DNA of 51,435 nucleotides, taken from Bacteroidota bacterium (lineage in GTDB: Bacteria; Bacteroidota; Bacteroidia; Bacteroidales; VadinHA17). Both the position numbers and the translations under genes were made by a program. A model generated the notes under the pieces. The model did no database searches, was not told the origin of the DNA, and was given only the letters and a program-made list of their open reading frames with translations. Below, one piece after another: positions 7,786 through 15,311 of this stretch (the stretch's first letter is position 1; each line of letters starts with the position of its first letter). The stretch covers positions 1 to 51,435 of the forward strand of contig JAUXED010000005.1 of assembly GCA_030618105.1 (NCBI GenBank). The letters run 5' to 3'.

Positions 7786-8733
7786 ATGTACAAGTACTTA
7801 TTTGGTCCTGTACCATCGCGACGTTTAGGAATGTCTTTAGGTGTTGACCTTGTTCCTCATAAAGTATGTTCACTTAATTGCATTTATTGTGAATGTGGAT
7901 CTACTACTAATTTAACAATAGAAAGAAAAGAATATGTTCCTTATAACGAAGTGGTACAGGAATTAAAGCGATTTCTCAGTGATAAACCGGCACTTGATTT
8001 TATTACTTTTTCAGGTTCGGGAGAACCTACTCTTAATTCACGTATTGGCGATATATTGAAATTTATTAAACAGAATTATCCCGATATTCCTGTTGCCGTT
8101 CTGACAAACGGGACTTTACTCAAAAATAAACAGGTAAGAGGGGAAATTATGGATGCGGACCTTGTATTGCCATCGTTAGATGTTGCTTCAAACCTGACTT
8201 TCAGGAAAATAAACAGACCTTTTCATTCGCTGAATATTGAAGATTATATAAATGGTCTTTGTGAATTCAGAAAAGAATACCAGGGCAAAATATGGCTGGA
8301 GGTTCTTATTATTCCGGGATATAATAACAGTAAGGAGGATTTAAAATTATTGAAAGAGGCATTTAATAAAATTAAACCTGACAGCATTCAGTTAAACACA
8401 CTTGACAGACCCGGAGTTATACCAGGGCTTAGAGCTGCCGGGAAAGAGGAATTGGAACAAATTGCAGATTTCTGGGGACTTGATAATATTGAAATTATTG
8501 CTGCAGCCCAATCGCGAAAAGAGATAAAATCTTTCCGTGATGATATTGAATCTGCAATTTTGGAGACAATATTCAGAAGACCATGCACTGTTGATGACCT
8601 GGTTAAAATTCTAGGGTTACATATTAATGAAATAAATAAATATCTTGATGTGTTAGAAGCAGATAATAAGATCAAATCTGTTCAGCAGGAGAGAGGTGTA
8701 TTTTATCAGACAACAAACAGGAGCTATGAATAA
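7786..8733 (+). CDS. Radical SAM protein with C-terminal winged-helix-like region
   Basis: The protein has 315 residues. 'GPVPSRRLG' precedes the [4Fe-4S]-SAM motif Cys28-x3-Cys32-x2-Cys35, with an extra Cys37. 'TFSGSGEPTLN' is the glycine-rich SAM-binding strand. Residues 250-310 ('TVDDLVKILGLHINEINKYL') look like a winged-helix segment. It belongs to the COG0731-like Fe-S oxidoreductases, whose reaction is mostly unknown. Its place between a DUF89 phosphatase and a NifX protein suggests cofactor work; that is inference from context. Confidence 0.85.
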   Translation: MYKYLFGPVPSRRLGMSLGVDLVPHKVCSLNCIYCECGSTTNLTIERKEYVPYNEVVQELKRFLSDKPALDFITFSGSGEPTLNSRIGDILKFIKQNYPDIPVAVLTNGTLLKNKQVRGEIMDADLVLPSLDVASNLTFRKINRPFHSLNIEDYINGLCEFRKEYQGKIWLEVLIIPGYNNSKEDLKLLKEAFNKIKPDSIQLNTLDRPGVIPGLRAAGKEELEQIADFWGLDNIEIIAAAQSRKEIKSFRDDIESAILETIFRRPCTVDDLVKILGLHINEINKYLDVLEADNKIKSVQQERGVFYQTTNRSYE

Positions 8734-8766
8734 CAACATGGGTAAATAATTAGATTACAGCAGTTT

Positions 8767-8794
8767 GCAATTGGCAGTTGGCAGTTGGCAGTTG
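8767..8794 (+). repeat. 7-nt tandem repeat GCAGTTG, 4 units
   Basis: Units GCAATTG, GCAGTTG, GCAGTTG, GCAGTTG. Related to the CAGTCGG family after glmS (34571-34598). Confidence 0.85.
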
Positions 8795-8889
8795 GTAAAA
8801 TAGTTAATGCCAAAATATCGCTGACCTTTTTGTTAGTCATTTTGAACTTAGCCCGAATAATTAACTTAAACTTAAAAAACAATAAAAAA

Positions 8890-9228
8890 ATGAAAATTGT
8901 ATTTACAGCAAAAGGAACAGAGTGGGATTCTATGATGGATTCCCGTTTCGGGAGAACTGAATTTATTCTGATGTATAATGATGAAAAGGATGAATTTACA
9001 TATACTGACAACAGGGATGTTGCTAATGAGGCTCATGGAGCCGGACCACGAACAGCACAAAGATTATTTGAACTTAATCCTGATGTATTAATCACCGGAA
9101 ACGGTCCCGGAGGTAATGCTGCATCAGTTTTAGAAAAGGCTGGTATGAAAATTTTCGTTGGGGCAGGTCAGATGACTGTCAAAGAAGCATTTGAAGCATA
9201 TAAGAAGGGTGAATTGAAGAAGTTTTAA
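8890..9228 (+). CDS. NifX-family metal-cluster-binding protein, ORP-like
   Basis: The 112-residue product has 'DSRFGRTEF' near residue 17 and 'TGNGPGGNAASVLEKAGMK' in the second half. This 'SRFGR' form is closer to the orange protein of Desulfovibrio than the 'HFGHCEKF' copy at 4031. The ATG at 8890 is chosen because the frame upstream is an unlikely extension through repeats and AT-rich DNA, and A-rich sequence precedes it. Cluster binding is expected from the family, but conserved Cys ligands are absent here, so binding would need other residues. It lies 80 nt before the metal exporter gene. Confidence 0.82.
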   Translation: MKIVFTAKGTEWDSMMDSRFGRTEFILMYNDEKDEFTYTDNRDVANEAHGAGPRTAQRLFELNPDVLITGNGPGGNAASVLEKAGMKIFVGAGQMTVKEAFEAYKKGELKKF

Positions 9229-9265
9229 ACGATAGTACGAAAGAACGATAGTACGAAAGAACGAG
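9229..9265 (+). repeat. 16-nt tandem repeat ACGATAGTACGAAAGA, 2.3 units
   Basis: Two perfect 16-nt units begin immediately after the TAA stop at 9226-9228. Each can be read as two 8-nt subunits related to the AACGATAG family at 6206. Confidence 0.88.
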
Positions 9266-9308
9266 GGTGTGAGAGTGTGAGTATGTTAATCATAACAATA
9301 ATGAAAAT

Positions 9309-10340
9309 ATGGATTTACAATCACTTGCACATGTTTTTAAGCATGCATTAATGATCACCGGTTTTGTACTGATGATGATGCTTATTATTGATTATATCAA
9401 TGTGCAAACACAAGGCGTCTGGAATCGTAAATTGCAGCAGAAAGAATGGTTGCAGATTATTCTATCAGCATTTCTTGGAGTTATTCCCGGTTGTCTTGGC
9501 GCATTCGCAGTTGTATCTTTATATACACACCGTATTGTAAGCTTTGCAGCTCTGGTAGCCGCTATGATAGCAACTTTTGGCGATGAAGCATTTGTAATGT
9601 TTGCCATGATGCCGGAAAAGGCACTGATATTAACGATCATTGTTTTTGCCGTTGCTGTTTTTACAGGCTTTTTCATTTTGTTGGTCTCGAAACAAAAAAA
9701 TCAGGATAGCGACAGATCATATGGGTTTGAGGTACATGAAAAAGAAACAGAATGTGTTTGTTTTCCAAAAGATAAATTATTTGCTCAGATTAAACACATA
9801 AATTTTGAAAGGACATTATTAATTGCCGGCTTTTTACTTTTTATAATTTTTCTTGTAGCAGGAGAATTGGGCCCTGAAGAATGGGATTGGAAGCGGATCA
9901 CTTTTCTTGCAGGAGGTTTAGTTACATTGTTTATTGTAACAACTGTTCCTGACCATTTCCTTAAAGAGCATCTTTGGGGACATGTGATAAAGAAACATTT
10001 ACCACGTATATTTCTTTGGACGTTTGGAACTTTTGTCTTTATTCATTTTATCGAGGGATTCCTGGATATCAGTAACTGGATACAGGATAATCAATATGTG
10101 ATTTTAATCATTGCAGTATTGATTGGTATAATCCCTGAGTCCGGGCCACATCTGGTTTTTATCACACTTTTTGTAAATGGCACAATCCCATTCAGTATAT
10201 TATTGGCAAGCTCCATTGTCCAGGACGGACACGGGGCGATCCCTTTACTGGCTGAATCTAAAAAAGGGTTTATTTATATGAAGCTAATAAATATTCTGGT
10301 TGGATTAATTATTGGGTTTATAGGTCTGTTTTTCTTTTAG
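9309..10340 (+). CDS. Putative 10-TM heavy-metal (Mn/As-type) exporter
   Basis: The protein has 343 residues with about ten hydrophobic helices in two halves joined by a soluble loop (about residues 128-165, with 'CVCFPKD'). The repeated halves carry 'LGVIPGCLGAF'/'IGIIPESGPHL' and 'TFGDEAFVMF'/'SIVQDGHGAIPLLA', the paired motifs of the ArsP_2 (putative manganese/arsenic efflux) family; the acidic and His residues are the likely metal path. It closes the plus-strand metal island and meets the minus-strand PLP enzyme end to end with no gap. The metal is not predictable from sequence. Confidence 0.78.
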   Translation: MDLQSLAHVFKHALMITGFVLMMMLIIDYINVQTQGVWNRKLQQKEWLQIILSAFLGVIPGCLGAFAVVSLYTHRIVSFAALVAAMIATFGDEAFVMFAMMPEKALILTIIVFAVAVFTGFFILLVSKQKNQDSDRSYGFEVHEKETECVCFPKDKLFAQIKHINFERTLLIAGFLLFIIFLVAGELGPEEWDWKRITFLAGGLVTLFIVTTVPDHFLKEHLWGHVIKKHLPRIFLWTFGTFVFIHFIEGFLDISNWIQDNQYVILIIAVLIGIIPESGPHLVFITLFVNGTIPFSILLASSIVQDGHGAIPLLAESKKGFIYMKLINILVGLIIGFIGLFFF

Positions 10341-11525
10341 TCAGGATATCTTGTTTAATGCCTGTGAAAGATCGTCAATCAGATCTTCAACATTTTCAAT
10401 ACCAATTGATAAACGTACCAATCCGTCTGTAATCCCGGCTTTCAGTTTCTCTTCTTTGTTTATGCCCGAATGGGTCATTGAAGCAGGATGCTGAATAAGT
10501 GTTTCAATTCCACCAAGAGAGACTGCAAGAATTGCCAGCTCTACATTATCCATAAGAACTTTTCCGGCATCGAGGCCACCTATTAATCCAAAGCTTATCA
10601 TTGTACCGAATCCTCTCATTTGCTTTTTGGCAAGTTCATGCTGCGGGTGTGATTTCAGTCCCGGATATTTTACCCATTCAACAAGAGGGTGTTCTTCGAG
10701 CCATTGTGCGATCTTTGCAGCATTTTCCTGGGCTTTTTCGATTCGGATTGATAGAGTTTTAACACCACGGTGAACAAGGTAAGCCTGGTGCGGGTCCATA
10801 TTGCAACCAAAATTTACCATTATGTTTCTGATCTGTTTATAAAGATTTTCCTCTTTCGCTATAATAACTCCGCCAACTACATCAGCATGACCGTTAATAA
10901 ATTTTGTAATGGAGTGGAACACAACATCAGCGCCCAGGTCGAGGGGATTTTGGAGATAGGGACTTGAAAAAGTATTATCCACAACAAGGGGGATTCCATA
11001 TTTATGTGCAATTTCTGCAATTTTACGGATATCGGTTATTTGCATAGTGGGATTAGAAGGGGTTTCGACCAGGATCATTCTGGTATTGGGTTTAATTGAT
11101 TGTTTAACTTTATCAGAATCAGAGGTATCTACAAAAGTAGCTTCAACGCCAAAGCGGCTGTAGTGTTTTTCAATGACATTGCGTGAGGGCCCATAAACTG
11201 AAGCTGTACTTACCAGATGCGCACCTTGTCCGAGTAAAGCCAGATAAATTGAATTAACAGCACCCATTCCCGAGCTGGTTGCAATTCCTCCGAATCCGTT
11301 TTCAAGTTCAGCTATTGTTTCTTCAAGGGCATTTATAGTCGGGTTCCCAAGCCGTGTATAAATATACCCATCGTCTTTACCTGAAAAGCAATCAGCTCCA
11401 TGCTGTGCGTTTTTAAAAGAAAAAGTAGATGTTTGAAAAATAGGGACAGTTACGCTACCCATTGAGTCTTCTAGTTCTCCTAAGTGTACAAGTTTTGTGT
11501 TGAAACCGGTTTTTTTCTTTTTCAT
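10341..11525 (-). CDS. Trans-sulfuration PLP enzyme (methionine gamma-lyase / cystathionine gamma-synthase family)
   Basis: The 394-residue protein is of usual family length. The PLP-binding Lys208 lies in 'HSITKF', and the partner-subunit phosphate site 'YTRLGNPT' is at 56-63. 'SSGMGAV' and 'VVDNTFSSPYL' are also typical. The overall pattern is nearest methionine gamma-lyase, but at the position after the substrate Tyr (Tyr111-Gly112) the lyase has Cys and this protein has Pro113, so the reaction could equally be cystathionine synthesis/lysis. It is cytosolic, transcribed after mlaEF with a 58-nt gap, and converges with the exporter gene. Confidence 0.8.
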   Translation of the reverse strand: MKKKKTGFNTKLVHLGELEDSMGSVTVPIFQTSTFSFKNAQHGADCFSGKDDGYIYTRLGNPTINALEETIAELENGFGGIATSSGMGAVNSIYLALLGQGAHLVSTASVYGPSRNVIEKHYSRFGVEATFVDTSDSDKVKQSIKPNTRMILVETPSNPTMQITDIRKIAEIAHKYGIPLVVDNTFSSPYLQNPLDLGADVVFHSITKFINGHADVVGGVIIAKEENLYKQIRNIMVNFGCNMDPHQAYLVHRGVKTLSIRIEKAQENAAKIAQWLEEHPLVEWVKYPGLKSHPQHELAKKQMRGFGTMISFGLIGGLDAGKVLMDNVELAILAVSLGGIETLIQHPASMTHSGINKEEKLKAGITDGLVRLSIGIENVEDLIDDLSQALNKIS

Positions 11526-11583
11526 AAAATATATGTTTTCAGAGTGTGATAAGAATTAAGATTAATAATTTCGTAAAGGATAT

Positions 11584-12333
11584 TTATATTTGTTTCAAAC
11601 GTTTTGCCATATGGTTTGCAAAAACAAAATCGTTTAATTTTTCATTTTCTGAATGAAGGATATCTTTATTTGTGCCTTCCCACCATATTTGTCCTATATG
11701 AATAAAAATAATCTTTTCGCCAAACTCCATTACCGAATTCATATCATGAGTATTTATAATGGTAATTGTATTAAATTCCTCGGTAATTTCTTTGATCAGG
11801 TTATTTATCCTTAGGGTTGTAATAGGGTCCAGTCCCGAATCAGGCTCATCACAGAAAAGGTATTCAGGATTCAGAACTATGGCCCGGGCGATGGCAACCC
11901 TTTTTTGCATGCCTCCACTAATTTCAGAGGGGTAAAGATGATTTGCATTTAAAATATTGACCCTGTTCAGGCAAAAATTAGCACGTTCCCTTTTTTCTTC
12001 ATAGCTCATGTTTGTGAACATATCAAGAGGGTAGATAACATTTTCCTCAACAGTAGAGGAGTCGAAAAGGGCACTTCCCTGGAATAGCATCCCGATTTTT
12101 TTTCTAATTTCCTTTTTTTCCCTAAAATCAAGTTTGCTGTAAACAACATCGTCATATTTAACCTCACCCTTATCAATATCAAGTAAACCAACTATTGACT
12201 TTAGAAGAACAGTTTTCCCTGAACCACTCTGACCGATGATAAGATTTGTTTTTCCCTTTTCAAATTCAACACTGATATCTTTAAGAACAGTTTGATGGTT
12301 AAAAGATTTCCATATATGATCTACCTTTATCAT
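11584..12333 (-). CDS. mlaF: ABC transporter ATPase, MlaF type
   Basis: The 249-residue protein has Walker A 'GQSGSGKTVLLK' (about 36-47), signature 'SGGMQKRVAIARA' (about 143) and Walker B 'YLFCDEPDSGLDP'; the 'EPDSGLDP' form is characteristic of MlaF/Mkl ATPases that work with MlaE in phospholipid traffic between inner and outer membrane. Its start overlaps the mlaE stop by 4 nt (ATGA), so the two are translationally coupled. No MlaD (MCE) gene is adjacent in the window. Confidence 0.9.
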   Translation of the reverse strand: MIKVDHIWKSFNHQTVLKDISVEFEKGKTNLIIGQSGSGKTVLLKSIVGLLDIDKGEVKYDDVVYSKLDFREKKEIRKKIGMLFQGSALFDSSTVEENVIYPLDMFTNMSYEEKRERANFCLNRVNILNANHLYPSEISGGMQKRVAIARAIVLNPEYLFCDEPDSGLDPITTLRINNLIKEITEEFNTITIINTHDMNSVMEFGEKIIFIHIGQIWWEGTNKDILHSENEKLNDFVFANHMAKRLKQI

Positions 12334-13070
12334 GATAATAACAGTTGGGTAAGGATTACATCGAAAAGTAATATTAATATACAGCTGTAAACAACTGCTT
12401 TTGTGCTGGAACGTCCCACTTCCAGTGCTCCACCCCTGACAAAATACCCGTAATATGAAGAAACAGATGTTATAATAAAAGCGTAGAATACAGTTTTAAT
12501 AAGAGCGTATGTTACATAAAATGGAATAAATGCAAACCGAATACCATATATATAATCTTCTGATGACACTACACCTGTTGCTGTTCCGGCAATCCAGCCA
12601 CCAAACACCCCAATAGCTATACTTATCATGGTGAGCAGGGGATTAAAAAGAACAGATGCAATTATCTTAGGAAGGATAAGATAGCTTGCTGAGTTAACAC
12701 CCATAATTTCGAGGGCGTCAATTTGCTCTGTTATCCTCATTGTCCCTATCTCTGAGGCTATACTAGATCCAATTTTTCCTGCAAGGATTAATCCTACCAT
12801 AGTAGATGAAAACTCCAGGATAATAGTATCGCGTGCCATCAGTCCTATCAGGTACCTTGGGTAAAAAGGATTTTCAGTATTATATGCTGTTTGTAAAGTT
12901 ATTACTGCACCGGTAAAGACGGATATAATAATAACAATACCAATAGAATTGACTCCCAAGCTGATAAGTTCTTTAAGGGTTTGTTTATAGTATATTTTGC
13001 TTTTTTCAGGTTTTGAAAAGACCTTTGTAAGGAGGATAACATATTTTCCAAAATGATAAAAAAACTGCAT
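12330..13070 (-). CDS. mlaE: MlaE-family ABC permease
   Basis: The 246-residue membrane protein has five to six hydrophobic segments and the MlaE motifs 'LILAGKIGSSIASEIGTM' and 'EQIDALEIMGVN', which form the coupling helix to the ATPase. It is the first gene of a two-gene unit with mlaF, probably moving lipids across the periplasm to maintain outer-membrane asymmetry. The divergent neighbour is manC, and the 167-nt gap contains a lone GTGAGTAG-like fragment (13092-13112). Confidence 0.9.
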   Translation of the reverse strand: MQFFYHFGKYVILLTKVFSKPEKSKIYYKQTLKELISLGVNSIGIVIIISVFTGAVITLQTAYNTENPFYPRYLIGLMARDTIILEFSSTMVGLILAGKIGSSIASEIGTMRITEQIDALEIMGVNSASYLILPKIIASVLFNPLLTMISIAIGVFGGWIAGTATGVVSSEDYIYGIRFAFIPFYVTYALIKTVFYAFIITSVSSYYGYFVRGGALEVGRSSTKAVVYSCILILLFDVILTQLLLS

Positions 13071-13237
13071 ATTAAAGAAATGATTAAATGACTTAACTAC
13101 TCACCTTACTAATAAGAATACAAATATCATAAATATTATTGATTTACCGGAAGATAATCGGATGATATGTTCTAATGATACTATTTTATAAAATATTTCA
13201 TTAATAGAAAAATTTTAGTAAATTGAAACTGAAAAAA

Positions 13238-14338
13238 ATGAAAACCATGGATAAGAACAATTATTGTGTAATTATGGCAGGAGGGATAGGAAGCAGGTTT
13301 TGGCCTTATAGTCGCACACAAAAACCCAAACAATTTCTTGATATTCTGGGAATAGGAAAGACACTTCTTCAACAAACATTTGACAGGTTTGCTGATATTT
13401 GTTCTGAAGAAAATGTTTTGATCGTAACTAATGCTGACTATAAGGAGCTTGTTCTGGAGCAACTTCCCGGGATAAAACCATCCAATATTCTGCTTGAACC
13501 ATTGAGGAAAAACACTGCTCCCTGCATAGCTTATGCAAATTATAAGATAAATAAAATAAATCCTGACGCTTGTATTGTTGTTGCACCTTCTGATCATTTT
13601 ATACAAAAGGAAAAACAGTTCAGAGACAGGATAAAAGAGGGTTTTAAATTTGTCAGGAATCGGGATGCATTATTAACACTTGGAATAAAACCTGACAGAC
13701 CTGAAACAGGTTACGGATATATTCAGGTTTCAAAGGGGGAAATAGCAGGCACAAATAAGAACCTAAATAAGGTTAAAACATTTACAGAAAAACCTGATTA
13801 TGATTTGGCTAAGGTTTTTTATGAAAGTGGTGAGTTTTATTGGAACTCAGGAATTTTTATCTGGTCGCTCAACTCAATAATGAATGCATTTGACAAGCAT
13901 TTATCTGAAGTTGATAGTATATTCAGGGAAGGAGTAAAATTTTATGATACTAATATGGAAAACGAATTTATTCTTAAAACATATTCAAAATGCAAAAACA
14001 TTTCCATCGATTATGGCATAATGGAAAAAGCAGATAATGTATATGTATTGTGTTCTGATTTTGGCTGGTCAGATCTTGGTACCTGGGGTTCGCTATATAA
14101 AAATTTAAAAAAGGACAAGAGTAAAAATGCAATAGCCGGACAAAATATTTTCGATTATGATGTTAAAGGATCTATTGTGAGGGTATCGGATGATAAGCTT
14201 GTTGTATTGCAGGGATTGGAAGATTGTATTGTTATTGATACAGATGATATACTTCTTATCTGCAAGAAAAAAGACGAACAGAAAATCAAGCAATTTGTAA
14301 ATGACATAAAGCTCCGTAAAGGGGAGGAGTATATATAA
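13238..14338 (+). CDS. manC: Mannose-1-phosphate guanylyltransferase
   Basis: About 366 residues. 'VIMAGGIGSRFWPYSR' is the nucleotidyltransferase signature; 'KPKQFLDI', 'NTAPCIAYA', 'VAPSDHFI' and 'FTEKPDY' follow in order, and 'YYWNSGIFIW'-like and 'DFGWSDLGTW' match GDP-mannose pyrophosphorylases. The C-terminal phosphomannose isomerase domain of bifunctional ManC is absent. It makes GDP-mannose for surface glycans. The ATG at 13238 or 13247 is preferred over a TTG at 13223. A hairpin terminator follows 3 nt after the stop. Confidence 0.88.
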   Translation: MKTMDKNNYCVIMAGGIGSRFWPYSRTQKPKQFLDILGIGKTLLQQTFDRFADICSEENVLIVTNADYKELVLEQLPGIKPSNILLEPLRKNTAPCIAYANYKINKINPDACIVVAPSDHFIQKEKQFRDRIKEGFKFVRNRDALLTLGIKPDRPETGYGYIQVSKGEIAGTNKNLNKVKTFTEKPDYDLAKVFYESGEFYWNSGIFIWSLNSIMNAFDKHLSEVDSIFREGVKFYDTNMENEFILKTYSKCKNISIDYGIMEKADNVYVLCSDFGWSDLGTWGSLYKNLKKDKSKNAIAGQNIFDYDVKGSIVRVSDDKLVVLQGLEDCIVIDTDDILLICKKKDEQKIKQFVNDIKLRKGEEYI

Positions 14339-14341
14339 AAA

Positions 14342-14364
14342 AAAGACACTTTTGCAGTGTCTTT
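14342..14364 (+). terminator. Intrinsic hairpin after manC
   Basis: A perfect 9-bp stem (AAAGACACT / AGTGTCTTT) with a 5-nt loop (14351-14355) begins 3 nt after the manC stop. A-tract before and T-rich right arm allow it to work for either of the convergent genes. Confidence 0.7.
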
Positions 14365-14405
14365 ATGATTGAATGATTAAATTGTTACGGGTTACGAGTT
14401 TTTTG

Positions 14406-14433
14406 CCGACTGTCGACTGAGGACTGAAGACTG
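14406..14433 (-). repeat. 7-nt tandem repeat CAGTCNN, 4 units, after gldN
   Basis: Read on the minus strand the units are CAGTCTT, CAGTCCT, CAGTCGA, CAGTCGG, starting 1 nt after the gldN stop (14435-14437). A CCGTAAC copy follows at 14382-14398. Same family as 34571-34598 after glmS. Confidence 0.85.
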
Positions 14434-14434
14434 A

Positions 14435-15292
14435 TTAGTATTCCCAAAGATCATGTTCAACGTTGAATAGCCATTCTTTTATGCGTTGCGCCTCAATTAA
14501 CGCCTCTTTCCCTGTTTCATAATCAAATATTTGACGGTTATCGTAAACGTTTGATTCCGCAATGATTGTGCTGGAGAATCTTCTTTGCATAAAGAAATCG
14601 TCATAAGAAATCCGGTGAGCGTCATTATTAGGATTAAAAATTTCATGATTTGCGAATGTATTCCTGAAATCAGGATAATAGATCCAGCATATCCTTACTT
14701 TTTTAAATTCACCAAGTTCACTGTCATAATAATGCCGGATTGGCATTAATCCAAGGATCCTGACATCCATCCGGGAGTGTTTTTTATCAAAGAACCACTC
14801 TTCCTGAACCTGGATTTGCTTAACATCTTCAGGGCTTGGTTCATTAACAATTACAGTATCTCTATAAACACCGGGGGCTATCTGGATACTTGTTGAGTCA
14901 GTTTCAGCTCCCATTTTCCTGTCTATATCAGCCTGAGTGATCTTTACGGTCATATCATCACCAATATCGGCATCGTAAGCATTAACAGTACCCGACTTAA
15001 TCTCAGCGAGAATTATATGTATAAGACTTGCACGATCACCAATTGGTTCAGTAGGGAAGTACAATGGTTGATTTATTTTTTTTCTAAGGTCGATTACCCT
15101 CCATATTTTTTTTGACCACATAACATCTGCTTCGCGCAGGTGAGAGTAAGGGATTGGTGATTTATCCCTAATATCTTTATTATATAAGCCTTTTACCCGT
15201 GCAGGGGATTCCTGAGCTGAAAGTTTCAGAGCAGGAGCGAATAGAATGCTTAGGAACAGTATTCCAGGAATTATTATTCTATGTTTTTTCAT
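14435..15292 (-). CDS. gldN: Type IX secretion/gliding component GldN (PorN)
   Basis: Residues after the chosen start at 15292 ('MKKHRIIIPGILF') form a signal peptide of about 26 residues ending 'LSAQESP'; the longer in-frame start at 15319 would overlap gldM and spoil it. The mature protein of about 260 residues is periplasmic, with the family pattern 'DVMWSKKIWRVIDLRKKIN', 'QVQEEWFFDKKHSRMDVRI' and 'FMQRRFSSTIIAESN'. GldN/PorN binds GldK/PorK to form the periplasmic ring of the T9SS translocon. It is the last gene of the operon, 20 nt after gldM, and is followed by a CAGTC repeat and the terminator. Confidence 0.92.
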   Translation of the reverse strand: MKKHRIIIPGILFLSILFAPALKLSAQESPARVKGLYNKDIRDKSPIPYSHLREADVMWSKKIWRVIDLRKKINQPLYFPTEPIGDRASLIHIILAEIKSGTVNAYDADIGDDMTVKITQADIDRKMGAETDSTSIQIAPGVYRDTVIVNEPSPEDVKQIQVQEEWFFDKKHSRMDVRILGLMPIRHYYDSELGEFKKVRICWIYYPDFRNTFANHEIFNPNNDAHRISYDDFFMQRRFSSTIIAESNVYDNRQIFDYETGKEALIEAQRIKEWLFNVEHDLWEY

Positions 15293-15311
15293 ATCGAAAA
15301 TAAGTTTATTG

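Noticed and set aside
13092-13112. GTGAGTAG-family array upstream of mlaE
   Set aside because: Only one degenerate copy, in a divergent gap; too short to call a repeat, though it may be a relic.
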